Origin: Novosphingobium sp.
GTDB lineage: Bacteria > Pseudomonadota > Alphaproteobacteria > Sphingomonadales > Sphingomonadaceae
Length of the DNA stretch: 64,000 bases
Assembly (NCBI RefSeq): GCF_027486195.1
Contig: NZ_JAIXPP010000051.1
Span: 1 to 64,000, forward strand
Direction: 5' to 3'
Each line of letters starts with the position of its first letter. Positions within the stretch are counted from its first letter, which is position 1. The notes below the pieces were generated by a model. That model searched no databases. It saw only the letters and a list, made by a program, of their open reading frames with translations, and was not told the DNA's origin. Position numbers and translations under genes: made by a program. Below, piece by piece: positions 1 through 8,550 of this stretch.

Positions 1-800
1 ACCGCCTGATCGCCAAGATGCCGACGATCGCGGCGATGGCCTACAAGTATTCGGTCGGCCAGCCCTTCGTCTATCCGCGCAACGACCTGTCCTACACCGG
101 CAACTTCCTGCGCATGACCTTCGCGGTCCCGGCCGAGGAATACGAGGTGAACCCGGTGGTCGAGCGGGCGCTCGACCGCATCTTCATCCTCCACGCCGAT
201 CACGAGCAGAACGCCTCGACCTCGACCGTGCGCCTGGCCGGTTCCTCGGGGGCAAACCCGTTCGCCTGCATCGCGGCCGGCATCGCCTGCCTGTGGGGCC
301 CGGCGCATGGCGGCGCCAACGAAGCTGCGCTCAACATGCTCAAGGAAATCGGCACTCCTGACCGGATCCCGCACTATATCGAGCGCGCGAAGGACAAGAA
401 CGATCCGTTCCGCCTGATGGGCTTCGGCCACCGCGTCTACAAGAACTACGACCCGCGCGCGACGGTGATGCAGCAGACGGTGCGGGAAGTCTTCGCCTCG
501 CTCAAGGTCACCGATCCGCTGTTCGAGACCGCCCTGCGGCTCGAGGAACTGGCGCTCAGCGACCCTTACTTCATCGAGAAGAAGCTGTTCCCCAACGTCG
601 ACTTCTACTCGGGCATCATCCTTTCGGCGATCGGTTTCCCGACCACGATGTTCACCGCGCTGTTCGCGCTGGCGCGTACCCTTGGCTGGGTGGCGCAGTG
701 GAACGAGATGATCAGCGATCCCGGCCAGAAGATCGGCCGTCCGCGTCAGCTCTACACCGGCCCGGTGCAGCGCGACTACGTTCCCGTCGAAAAGCGCTGA
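1..800 (+). CDS. gltA: Citrate synthase, C-terminal part
   Basis: Citrate synthase joins oxaloacetate and acetyl-CoA at the entry of the TCA cycle in the cytosol. The window opens inside the gene; the first full codon is at 3, and 265 residues are seen up to the TGA at 798-800. Family landmarks run in the expected order: the HADHEQNAS helix, GPAHGGAN with the substrate-binding histidine, [13 protein letters not shown] with the second active-site histidine, and the catalytic aspartate region FPNVDFYSG. The order and spacing match the long Gram-negative hexameric type. A small membrane-protein gene follows after 30 bases and may be co-transcribed. Identity is secure; only the N-terminal part is missing because of the window edge. 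Confidence 0.97.
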   Translation, partial: RLIAKMPTIAAMAYKYSVGQPFVYPRNDLSYTGNFLRMTFAVPAEEYEVNPVVERALDRIFILHADHEQNASTSTVRLAGSSGANPFACIAAGIACLWGPAHGGANEAALNMLKEIGTPDRIPHYIERAKDKNDPFRLMGFGHRVYKNYDPRATVMQQTVREVFASLKVTDPLFETALRLEELALSDPYFIEKKLFPNVDFYSGIILSAIGFPTTMFTALFALARTLGWVAQWNEMISDPGQKIGRPRQLYTGPVQRDYVPVEKR

Positions 801-830
801 GCCCTTGGGGCGGCGAGAGGAAGAAGCAGC

Positions 831-1022
831 ATGAACCTGATCTTGCGTGTTTTCGGTATCGCCGCCCTCCTCATGGGCCTGCTCTGGATGGGCCAGGGAG
901 CCGGTCTCATCATGTGGCCGGCGTCCAGCTTCATGCTGGAGCAGAAAGTCTGGATCCTGTGGGGCGGCGTGCTCACCGCTGCAGGAGCGGGGCTGCTGAT
1001 CCTCGCCCAGCGCCGCCGCTGA
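831..1022 (+). CDS. Small two-helix membrane protein, unknown function
   Basis: This 63-residue protein has two hydrophobic stretches (about residues 4-28 and 40-58) and a basic tail ending QRRR, so it is predicted to be a small inner-membrane hairpin protein with its C-terminus in the cytoplasm. A GAGGAAGA ribosome-binding site lies just upstream of the ATG. It follows gltA by 30 bases on the same strand and ends four bases before the convergent kinase gene. I do not recognise a family. The good ribosome site and clean composition argue that it is a real gene. Confidence 0.65.
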   Translation: MNLILRVFGIAALLMGLLWMGQGAGLIMWPASSFMLEQKVWILWGGVLTAAGAGLLILAQRRR

Positions 1023-1025
1023 GGT

Positions 1026-2432
1026 TCAGGCCGTCCGGTCGGGCGGCAGGGTCAGTTCGAAGCGCGCGCCTTCGCCCGCAGCGCTCGTCACCACGAGATC
1101 GCCGCCCATGGCGCGCGCGAGATGGCGCGAGATATAGAGGCCGAGGCCGGTCCCGCCATCACCGCTACGGCCCAGTCGCTCGAACTTTTCGAACACGCGT
1201 TCGGCCTGTTCGGCTGTGAGACCACGCCCTTCGTCCTGCACGGCGATCCAAGCACCGCGCTGATCCAGCCCCACCCCAAGCGTGACCGTGGTGCCTTCCG
1301 GACTGTAGCGGATGGCATTGGTGACAAGGTTGAGCAGCACCTGCAGCACGCGGCGGAACTCACCGATGGCCGGTACGTGCGCACCGCTTTCCGGCGTGAC
1401 GAGCGTGATGCCGCGCTCCTGCGCACGCACCGAAAGGATACCCGCAGCCCGCCGTGCGCAATCGGCCAGATCGATATGATCGGGCGCCGGCGCAAAGCCC
1501 GGCGCTTCGACCGCTTCGAGATCGGCAAGGTCCTCGATCAAGCTCATCAGGTGGCGGCCAGCATCGGCGATATCACGCGCGTAGCTCGCATATTCCTCCG
1601 CCAGCGGCCCCGCGAGCCGGGTGCGGATTGTCTCGGCATTGGCGATGATGCGGGCGATCGGCTGACGCAGCGCCGGAGCCAGATCGCGGCCCAGCAGGCG
1701 GTTCCAGCCGGGCTGCGCCTCTGCCTCCTCCGGCTTGGCTTCGGCCGGCTGGGCGCTGGGAGGCAGCGCTTCGATAACTTCGGGAAGCGCCAGCAGCGCA
1801 AAGCCGCCCTGAGCGCGCGGGAGGATGCGTGCGCGCCAGTTGCGGACCGAGCCTTCGACCGTGAACGGCGCATCATCGAGCAGGCGCCAGTGCAGCGGCC
1901 CCTGCCGCGCAGTCATCAGATCGCTCACCCGGTCGATGGTTACGAAATCGGTCCAGTAGCGCCCCCGCCCCGTTTCCAGCGCAGCCGCAAGGTCAGCCAG
2001 ATCGGCCGCGCGCACATCGGCAACGATGACCCTTTGCGCGTCGTCGAGCAGGATCTCGGCCTCGGCCAGATGGTGCAGTAGCGCGTCCGGCACGGGCAAT
2101 TCGGCGGCAGACTCTTCGCCGCGATGCCATTGGCTGAGCTCGATCGCGGTTCCCTCGCCCTCCGGCGTCACGAACGCCATTGCGGTGACCGGGTAGCCTT
2201 CGTCGACCGAAAGGATCGTGCGCGAGGCAGGCTGTCCGGTCCGGCGCACGCGGCGCACCAGCGCAAGCAGCGCTGGCAGCGCGATGGCGCCGGGCACGGC
2301 ACTGCCACTGCGGACCTGGAGGCCGGCCAGCGGTTCGTCCGCTGCGATCAGCTGGTCCGTGCCATCGGTGCGGGCGCGGATCATGCCGCCGGGCGTGGTG
2401 GGCGCGGCACCCTGTTCGCGCAGCGCGCTCAT
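1026..2432 (-). CDS. Histidine-kinase-like protein lacking the phosphoacceptor histidine
   Basis: A 468-residue cytosolic sensor-kinase-like protein. A PAS-like sensory region fills the first 220 or so residues, followed by a dimerisation helix pair (about 240-310) and a complete HATPase domain with an N box (VTNAIRYSPEG), a G1 box (DEGRGL) and a G2 box (GTGLGLYIS). The H box, normally HELRTPL, reads PALRQPI, so the phosphoacceptor histidine is replaced by proline while the LR.P frame is kept. ATP binding should survive, but classical autophosphorylation should not. No transmembrane segment is seen. The ATG overlaps the stop of the upstream gene (ATGA), so it is the last gene of a four-gene operon that also carries a degenerate Hpt protein. 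It may be a pseudokinase or signal by another route. Confidence 0.85.
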   Translation of the reverse strand: MSALREQGAAPTTPGGMIRARTDGTDQLIAADEPLAGLQVRSGSAVPGAIALPALLALVRRVRRTGQPASRTILSVDEGYPVTAMAFVTPEGEGTAIELSQWHRGEESAAELPVPDALLHHLAEAEILLDDAQRVIVADVRAADLADLAAALETGRGRYWTDFVTIDRVSDLMTARQGPLHWRLLDDAPFTVEGSVRNWRARILPRAQGGFALLALPEVIEALPPSAQPAEAKPEEAEAQPGWNRLLGRDLAPALRQPIARIIANAETIRTRLAGPLAEEYASYARDIADAGRHLMSLIEDLADLEAVEAPGFAPAPDHIDLADCARRAAGILSVRAQERGITLVTPESGAHVPAIGEFRRVLQVLLNLVTNAIRYSPEGTTVTLGVGLDQRGAWIAVQDEGRGLTAEQAERVFEKFERLGRSGDGGTGLGLYISRHLARAMGGDLVVTSAAGEGARFELTLPPDRTA

Positions 2433-3397
2433 GCTGCTGCCTCGCCAAGCAGCGCGGCAGCATCGCCGGGCGAAAGCTCGGCATAGCCCTGCGGCAGAAT
2501 GGCGTCCGGATGGAACGCCAGTGCGGCAGCGGCGACCGCAGCGGGTGCAAGGCCGCAGGCGCGCAGCGCCAGCAGGAAGCGCGGTAACTGGCTGTCCACG
2601 GTTGCCATGATCGCGGCCTCGCGGCTCAGCCCCGATCCGCGCGCAAGCGCGGTGAGGAACAGCGCGACCCCCGCCTTGTCGACATCAAGCGCCGCAAGCG
2701 CGGTGCCCCCCATGGCATCGAGCACGCGGCTCATCTGCGCGAGGCGTGAGCGGCTCTCATCGATCCCGGCGCGCACGCTGCGCTCGGCGATCAGGGCATA
2801 GGCATCCGCCGTGGCATCCAGCCCGACATGGGCCCGCAGGGTGACCAGCGCGATGTGGACCAGATCGCCCGGCAACTCGCCAAGCGGCAGCTGCATGCGC
2901 CGCTGGCTCTGGCAGAAGCGCGCCTGCGCGGCGAGGAGGGTCATCGCACTTGCTGAGGCCTGCCCATCGGGATCGGCCATGCGCGACTGGAGCAGCGGTG
3001 GCAGTACCGGATCAAGCGCGCGGCTGCGCTCGAGCTTGACGGTCCATTGCCATTCCAGCGCAAGGGCATGAAAATGCTCGAGGAAGGCGGGATTCTCGAC
3101 AAGCACCTGGGCCAGTTCGTCCGCCGCTTGATGCGCCCAGCCCTCAGGCTCGGAATGGCCTGCCGCCTCGGCCAGCGCAACGACCAACTGGCGCGCCACA
3201 TCGACGAACATGCCGCGTACGCGCGCGACGATCTCGTCACTGAAGATAGAACTGTCGTCGCTGCGCAGAAGATGCCGCAATATGGGCACGGCATTGGCCA
3301 CAGCGCCGCGCGCAGCCGCGATTTCTTCCGCCAGCGGCGAAGGGATCGCGGTTGCCGAAGCTCCGGAAGATGCGGGTATGGCCATCGTCACCAGCAT
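2429..3397 (-). CDS. Conserved-looking alpha-helical protein, unknown function
   Basis: A 322-residue, alanine- and leucine-rich protein with no signal peptide or clear membrane segment, so probably cytosolic and all-helical. Its C-terminal third (about 240-310) has amphipathic helices of the kind seen in alphaproteobacterial DUF2336 proteins, but I cannot confirm that match by eye. An alternative start lies four codons downstream (MAIPASSG). It overlaps the kinase-like gene by four bases and follows the nucleotidyltransferase-like gene by 39 bases, which places it in the same operon and suggests a shared process. No catalytic motif is visible. Confidence 0.7.
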   Translation of the reverse strand: MLVTMAIPASSGASATAIPSPLAEEIAAARGAVANAVPILRHLLRSDDSSIFSDEIVARVRGMFVDVARQLVVALAEAAGHSEPEGWAHQAADELAQVLVENPAFLEHFHALALEWQWTVKLERSRALDPVLPPLLQSRMADPDGQASASAMTLLAAQARFCQSQRRMQLPLGELPGDLVHIALVTLRAHVGLDATADAYALIAERSVRAGIDESRSRLAQMSRVLDAMGGTALAALDVDKAGVALFLTALARGSGLSREAAIMATVDSQLPRFLLALRACGLAPAAVAAAALAFHPDAILPQGYAELSPGDAAALLGEAAA

Positions 3398-3436
3398 AAG
3401 CCTGTGCTGGTTAATTCGGGGTTAGGCGGTCGACCG

Positions 3437-4681
3437 TCACGCAGGCCGCCCTCCAGCGGGCAAGGCGCTCCCCGGCCCATCGCTGCGTGCGGTGAGAAAC
3501 AGCCCCACGACCATGAGCGTCACGACCAGCGCGCGCAGCACGAAATCGAACGGTAGCAGGATGCTGGAGAGCGCCAGCAACGTGCCGACCACGAAACGAT
3601 CGTTGAGCCACCAGATCCACGCTTCATCGCCTCGCAACCGGGCAAGCAGCCGCAGCAGCAGGAACAGCACCACCGGCGGAAACCACGCAATTCCCCATGG
3701 CACGCCGGTGACCGCGGGAATCTCGCTCCGCCACGCACAAAGCGTGATGAACATGCCGTCCAGAACCCAGTCGGCCAGCTGGTCGAGCGGGGCGACGCCC
3801 GTCGAGGCGATCAGCGAATCCCGTTCGACCCGGGCGAGCAGCCCCGCCACCTGGTGGACCAGCCACGCCAGCGCCAGCATGGCAAAGCCCGGTCCGCACC
3901 AGCCGAACCAGCCCGCGCCGGTGCCTAGCAGAGCCGTGATAACCGCGCCCAGCGCGATCAGGTAAGGGCGCGTGCCGGCATGCAGCAGCGCCGGCCCCAG
4001 CGTGCGCACCACACCTGCCGCCAGCCACAAACCCGGCGAGCGGACCTGCGCGCTGGCGGTGTGCAGCCGCACCCAGCCCGGCTCTGCGCGGTGCGCTTCG
4101 GCCTCATCGCGGATCAGGCGCCAGCGGCCCTGATCGAGCAGGAGCTGCGGCAATTCACGCTGCACGATCCGCGCCTGCGAGGCGATGCGCAGCAGCGCCG
4201 AGCCGGGGTTCCAGTCCCCCGGCAAATCGCCCAGCGCGGCAATCAGCTTGCCCGGCAGCAGCATCGCGCCTGCGCCGGCGTTGTTGATGTCGATCCGCTC
4301 GAAGCCGAGCGGAAGGCCCGTCTCGACCGGCAGCGTCAGGACAACCGGGCCATCGCCGAGCAGACGCAGCGCATCCTCGGGCATGGCGAGCAGCCCTTCG
4401 CCCAGCACGAGCAGTTCGTCCTCGGCCGCGACCAGCGGTGCCAGGGCACGGGCCGAGGCGATCACGTGGAAGCGTGCCCCGCCCGCCTCTGCCGCATGCT
4501 GGAGCACGACGAGATCATTCGTGAGCGTTTCGGCCAGAACCACGATGCGCGAGCAGCCTAGCGCCATGGCAAGGCCCAGTTGATGGCGCAGGATCGAGCG
4601 GCCGCCGATCGGCAGCAGGCCGCGAAGACCCTGTGGCTCGCCCTGAGCGGCGTCCATCAACGACAACAATGCGACCCGCAA
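3437..4681 (-). CDS. Nucleotidyltransferase-like domain fused to a degenerate CDP-alcohol phosphotransferase membrane domain
   Basis: A 414-residue fusion. Residues 1-200 resemble a sugar-1-phosphate or MobA-like nucleotidyltransferase (LLPIGGRSILRHQL, then IVVLAE and DELLVLGEG). Residues 230-410 hold about five membrane helices with a region that aligns to the CDP-alcohol phosphotransferase signature: VHQVAGLLAR followed by GVAPLDQLADWVLDG. The second half (G, D, D) is kept, but the first two aspartates of the canonical D..DG..AR read H and A. The layout recalls bifunctional inositol-phosphate cytidylyltransferase/phospholipid synthases. I chose the TTG at 4681 because AGGGAGG stands eight bases before it; an ATG at 4657 is the alternative. 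It lies between the Hpt-like gene and the unknown 322-residue gene. Enzyme activity is uncertain. Confidence 0.7.
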   Translation of the reverse strand: MRVALLSLMDAAQGEPQGLRGLLPIGGRSILRHQLGLAMALGCSRIVVLAETLTNDLVVLQHAAEAGGARFHVIASARALAPLVAAEDELLVLGEGLLAMPEDALRLLGDGPVVLTLPVETGLPLGFERIDINNAGAGAMLLPGKLIAALGDLPGDWNPGSALLRIASQARIVQRELPQLLLDQGRWRLIRDEAEAHRAEPGWVRLHTASAQVRSPGLWLAAGVVRTLGPALLHAGTRPYLIALGAVITALLGTGAGWFGWCGPGFAMLALAWLVHQVAGLLARVERDSLIASTGVAPLDQLADWVLDGMFITLCAWRSEIPAVTGVPWGIAWFPPVVLFLLLRLLARLRGDEAWIWWLNDRFVVGTLLALSSILLPFDFVLRALVVTLMVVGLFLTARSDGPGSALPAGGRPA

Positions 4682-4758
4682 GGCGGCGACCTCCCTTTGC
4701 CCTATGCTAGGGCCGCCGGGCAGCAATGCCAAGTGTGTGGGCCAAGTGTGAGGGCGAA

Positions 4759-5064
4759 TCAGCCGGTAGGTTCGATCGAATCGAGCGCGGCGGCAATGCG
4801 GCGCAGCACAACCGGCTCTCCCGGTGCTGCCTGCAGGGCCTGATCGGCTAGCGCGATGAGATCTTCGGCATGGAACGTCGCGGCAAGGCTTTTCAGGCGC
4901 ATGGCGGCCATTTCCCAATTGCCGTCGCACCGGGCGCGGCCCAGCAGATCAAGCTGGCGGCGGGCAGATTCGACGAAAGCGGCCCTCAGTTCGCGAAAGA
5001 GGTCCGCATCGTCGCCGGTTGCCGCCGCCAGGTGGGCATCGATCGCATCGCCAAGATAAGCCAT
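4759..5064 (-). CDS. Hpt-like four-helix protein lacking the phosphorylatable histidine
   Basis: A 101-residue, single-domain protein with the length and helical pattern of a histidine phosphotransfer domain. The phosphorylation helix normally reads AHxLKG followed by a GA pair; here it reads AMRLKSLAATFHAEDL, so the leucine-lysine pair is kept but the histidine position is methionine. Phosphotransfer through that site should be impossible, although docking to a receiver or kinase could persist. It is the first gene of the minus-strand operon that ends with the histidine-less kinase-like gene, and it faces the coiled-coil gene across 72 bases. It could be a scaffold or inhibitor; a lineage-specific helical bundle is the alternative. 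Confidence 0.65.
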   Translation of the reverse strand: MAYLGDAIDAHLAAATGDDADLFRELRAAFVESARRQLDLLGRARCDGNWEMAAMRLKSLAATFHAEDLIALADQALQAAPGEPVVLRRIAAALDSIEPTG

Positions 5065-5136
5065 GGCAAAGGGAATATCGGCTTTGGGTTAACCCCCGCT
5101 TTAAGCGGCAGCCCCATGTGTGTTAAGGTCTCCGAC

Positions 5137-7824
5137 ATGGCCGGGGGAAGAAAGATCATCGCGATCGAAAGTGGCGCGGACGACGACGCAGCGAATGCGG
5201 CTGCCGTGCGGCTGGGCAAGCGTCTGGCAAACGAAGCGCTGCTCGAGGAAGCCGATACCGGTGCGGCGCTGGCCGCATTGGAAGAGGATGTTGCTGACAG
5301 CGGCTGGCCGATCGCGCCAACCCCGGAAGACAGTATGGCCGTTTGGGACGATGATGGAGACAACAGGCTGCCGCTCCAGCGCGAGTGGCTCGGCCTTGCC
5401 ATCGGCGGCGCGCTGATTGCGGCGTGGACGGCTGCTTTCGTGATGGGCAATTGGGCCGCGTTTCAGCAAGCCCAGCCTCTGGGCGTGTGGACCGCACTCG
5501 TCTCGGCGTGGTCTGCGCCGGTGCTCGTAGTGTTGGTCGCGCTCCTCCTCGTGCGGCGTGGCAGCCGGCGCGAGGCCGCGCGCTTCGGTGATGCTGCACA
5601 ATTGCTCCGCATCGAATCACAACAGCTTGAGCGCCGCCTGGCCGCCGTGAACACCGAACTTTCGCTCGCGCGCGATTTCCTGGCGGCCCAGGGCCGCGAT
5701 CTCGAATCGCTGGGCCGCATTGCGGTGGAGCGGATCAGTGGCAATGCCGGGCAATTGCAGGCCCTGATCGCCAGCAACGGTGCGCAAGTCGATCGTATCG
5801 GCACGGTTTCGGACCACGCGCTGGAAAACATGGAAAAGCTGCGCGGCCAGCTGCCCGTGATCGCCAATTCGGCGAAGGACGTCACCAACACCATCGCGAA
5901 CGCCGGGCGCACGGCGCATGCCCAGCTGGAAGACCTCGTCGCCGGGTTCCAGCGGCTCAACGAATTCGGCCTCGCCAGCGAACGGCAGGTCGGCACGGTG
6001 CGCGAATCCGTCGATGCAGCCCTTGCCGCCTTCGAGGAAAGCGCCGCGCGGATCACCCAGATCAGCGAGACGCGCTTCGCAGCCCTGGAAGAAGGCACCG
6101 ATGCGCATCGCCGGCGCCTCGATTCCGAAGAAATCGCTGCGCTCGCCGCCATCCGCACCCGCGCCGAAACGCTCCACGAAGAGCTTGCCCGCCAGCGCGA
6201 GGCGATCATCCGCAGCGAGGAAGACACCCTTGCCGCGCTCGGTGCGCGCTTTGCCGCCATGCGTGCGGAAAGCGGCGCGTTCAGCCGCTCGCTGAGCAGC
6301 GCCGAAGACACCGCGCTGCGCCAGTTTGCCGAACGTTCGGAGACCCAGCTGGCCGCCTTGCGCCATGCCATCGAAGCGCTCGGCAGCGATCACGAAGCGC
6401 TGATCTCCGCCTCGCGCGATCGGCTCGCCGCGTTCGAGGCCAACGCCACCGATCTCACCCACCGCCTTGGCGAGGATGCGACCTTGCTCGACGAGCAGCT
6501 CGCCGCCCGGCGCGCGAATCTCGAAGTCGCCTCGGCTGAGCAGCGCGCCGCGCTCACCCAGAGCCTCAGCGATCTCGACAGCGCGATCCGCGAACGCCGT
6601 TCCGCGATGGCCGCTGCCGGGGCCGAAGCGGCCGAGGCACTTGCCCGCAAGCTTGCCGATCTCGATACCGCCGTCGAAGCGCAGCGCCAGCGCCAGCTGG
6701 AAGAAGCGCGCGCGCTGGGCCAGCAGTGCGAGGCGATCGCCGCACAAGTCGCGGGCTTCAGCGCGACCCTCAAGCTCTCCGGCGAAACCGGCGATGCCGC
6801 CGCGACGACCATCGACCGCGCGCTGGCCGCCCTCAATCAGCACCTTGTGGACATGCGCCAGGCTCTGAATGGCACCGACGGGCAGATCGGCACGCTGACC
6901 GATTCGGCGGTGCGCCTGCTGGAGCTGATCCAGGCGGGCAGCGACCATGCCGGCACCGCGCTTCCCGCTGCGCTGGGCCGCGCCGAAGCCGGGCTTGGCG
7001 CCTTCGAGAACCGGGTCGACCAGATGCGCGCGGCGCTTGGCGAAGCCGGCGAGACCGGCCGCGCCCTGTCGCAGGACGCGGAGAACACACGCAGCAGCCT
7101 GAAGGCGGCGATGGCGGACGCAGCGCGCATGCAGAAGACACTCGCCGCGCAGGCCGCCGAACAGGAAGCGCGTCTTGGCGAACTGCGCGCGCTTCTCGCC
7201 GCAGCGCGGGAAGACAGCGAGGCGCTTTCGCAGGATATAGACGGGCAGCTTTCGGGCGCGATCGTCCGCGTACTGCAGGGCCGCGGCGCCGAACTGGTGG
7301 CCCGGCTGGAAGAAGCGATCGACAGCGCTGCCGCCGCGAGCCGCGAGACCGCGATCCAGCTGCGCGACCAGCTCGCCAAGGTGGACGAACTGGCCGGCAA
7401 CCTCGAAAACCGCGTCGCCCGCGCGCGCGAACGCGCCGAAGAGCAAGTCGACAACGATTTCGCCCGCCGCACCGCACTGATCACCGAATCGCTCAATTCC
7501 ACCGCGATCGACATCACCAAGGTGCTCTCTGCCGACGTTTCGGAAACCGCCTGGGCCTCGTACCTGCGCGGCGACCGCGGCATCTTCACCCGGCGCGCGG
7601 TCAGCTTGCTCGAGAGCAGCGAAGCCCGCGCGGTGCAGCAGCACTATGAGGCCGACACCGAGTTCCGCGGCCATGTGAACCGCTACGTCCACGATTTCGA
7701 GGCGATGCTGCGCCAGCTGCTCTCGACCCGTGACGGGCATGCGCTGGGCGTGACGCTGCTCTCTTCCGATATGGGCAAGCTCTACGTGGCGCTCGCGCAG
7801 GGGATCGAGCGACTGCGGACCTAG
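5137..7824 (+). CDS. Large membrane-anchored coiled-coil protein
   Basis: An 895-residue protein with an acidic N-terminal stretch (1-75), two membrane helices (about 84-104 and 124-141) and then some 700 residues of almost unbroken alanine- and glutamate-rich coiled coil in the cytosol. The last 110 residues are less repetitive and may form a small globular end (SETAWASYLRGDRGIFTRRAV, then GHALGVTLLSSDMGKLY). No enzymatic motif is seen. The ATG at 5137 is preferred because AAGG lies eight bases upstream; an in-frame ATG at 5116 lacks a ribosome site. It is divergent from the Hpt-like operon and shares its 72-base promoter region. The layout resembles structural, polarity or chemoreceptor-like proteins without a periplasmic sensor, but no family is recognised. 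Confidence 0.8.
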   Translation: MAGGRKIIAIESGADDDAANAAAVRLGKRLANEALLEEADTGAALAALEEDVADSGWPIAPTPEDSMAVWDDDGDNRLPLQREWLGLAIGGALIAAWTAAFVMGNWAAFQQAQPLGVWTALVSAWSAPVLVVLVALLLVRRGSRREAARFGDAAQLLRIESQQLERRLAAVNTELSLARDFLAAQGRDLESLGRIAVERISGNAGQLQALIASNGAQVDRIGTVSDHALENMEKLRGQLPVIANSAKDVTNTIANAGRTAHAQLEDLVAGFQRLNEFGLASERQVGTVRESVDAALAAFEESAARITQISETRFAALEEGTDAHRRRLDSEEIAALAAIRTRAETLHEELARQREAIIRSEEDTLAALGARFAAMRAESGAFSRSLSSAEDTALRQFAERSETQLAALRHAIEALGSDHEALISASRDRLAAFEANATDLTHRLGEDATLLDEQLAARRANLEVASAEQRAALTQSLSDLDSAIRERRSAMAAAGAEAAEALARKLADLDTAVEAQRQRQLEEARALGQQCEAIAAQVAGFSATLKLSGETGDAAATTIDRALAALNQHLVDMRQALNGTDGQIGTLTDSAVRLLELIQAGSDHAGTALPAALGRAEAGLGAFENRVDQMRAALGEAGETGRALSQDAENTRSSLKAAMADAARMQKTLAAQAAEQEARLGELRALLAAAREDSEALSQDIDGQLSGAIVRVLQGRGAELVARLEEAIDSAAAASRETAIQLRDQLAKVDELAGNLENRVARARERAEEQVDNDFARRTALITESLNSTAIDITKVLSADVSETAWASYLRGDRGIFTRRAVSLLESSEARAVQQHYEADTEFRGHVNRYVHDFEAMLRQLLSTRDGHALGVTLLSSDMGKLYVALAQGIERLRT

Positions 7825-7880
7825 TCGGGCTGCCCGATTGTCGGCAACGATCTGCGCCGTGGTAGCCAATGGAGTTCAGC

Positions 7881-8537
7881 ATGATCAGAAGCGTCGCGCT
7901 TGGACTTCTGGTCGTCGCAGGACTCGGATTTCGACCAATGGCGGCGCGGTCTGCTGATCGTGATGGTCCGGTAGGCCGCCCAATCCTCGTGCCCCCGGCG
8001 CGGCAGATTGCCCCCCTCGATGAGCGGGCCTTTTGGACGCTTGTCGATCAATCGGCAAAGTTCGAGGACGAACCGGAAGCTCAGATTGTGGCGCTTCGTA
8101 GCAGCCTGAGCCGACTGCCGCAGGAGAGGATCGCCGACTTCGAGCGGGTCTTCGATCAGGTCATGCGTCGGTCTTATTCCTGGGACCTCTGGGGCGCTGC
8201 CAGTGTTGCCAATGGCGGTGCGTCGGATGACGGTTTCGAGTATTTTCGGTGCTGGCTGATTTCAAAAGGCCGCAAAACGTTCGAGGCCGTATTGGCCAAT
8301 CCCGATAGTCTTGCCGAAGTCTTGGCACCGGGCCCTCAAGGCAGCCTCGAGTTCGAAGATTTTGCCTATGTTGCACGTGAAGCGTGGTCGGCAAAGACGG
8401 GTCGCGACTGGAACGAGATGCCGTTTGTTGCGGCCATGATGTATGCCGAAAGTCCCGGTGGCATTCGTTTCAACGATAATCCGACTGACCTCGCAAAGCG
8501 GTATCCGAAACTGTGGGCGAGGTTCGGCAGCCGGTGA
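7881..8537 (+). CDS. DUF4240 domain protein with N-terminal signal sequence
   Basis: The core (about residues 45-160) matches DUF4240: it opens with DERAFWTLVDQS and contains the typical DLWGAASVANGGASDDGFEYF and FRCWLISKGRKTFE region. The function of the family is unknown. I start at the ATG at 7881 (218 residues) because GGAG stands six bases before it; an ATG at 7869 is also in frame. The first 26 residues (MIRSVALGLLVVAGLG then MAARSAD) look like a cleavable signal peptide or anchor, which would place the domain in the periplasm. That is unusual for a family whose members are, to my knowledge, mostly cytosolic. It is convergent with the GNAT gene. Confidence 0.75.
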   Translation: MIRSVALGLLVVAGLGFRPMAARSADRDGPVGRPILVPPARQIAPLDERAFWTLVDQSAKFEDEPEAQIVALRSSLSRLPQERIADFERVFDQVMRRSYSWDLWGAASVANGGASDDGFEYFRCWLISKGRKTFEAVLANPDSLAEVLAPGPQGSLEFEDFAYVAREAWSAKTGRDWNEMPFVAAMMYAESPGGIRFNDNPTDLAKRYPKLWARFGSR

Positions 8538-8550
8538 TGTGTTGGAAACC

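Noticed and set aside
5617..7869. A 750-codon open frame antisense to the coiled-coil gene
   Set aside because: It mirrors the high-GC codon bias of the opposite gene, has no ribosome site or family similarity, and fully overlaps a well-supported gene.
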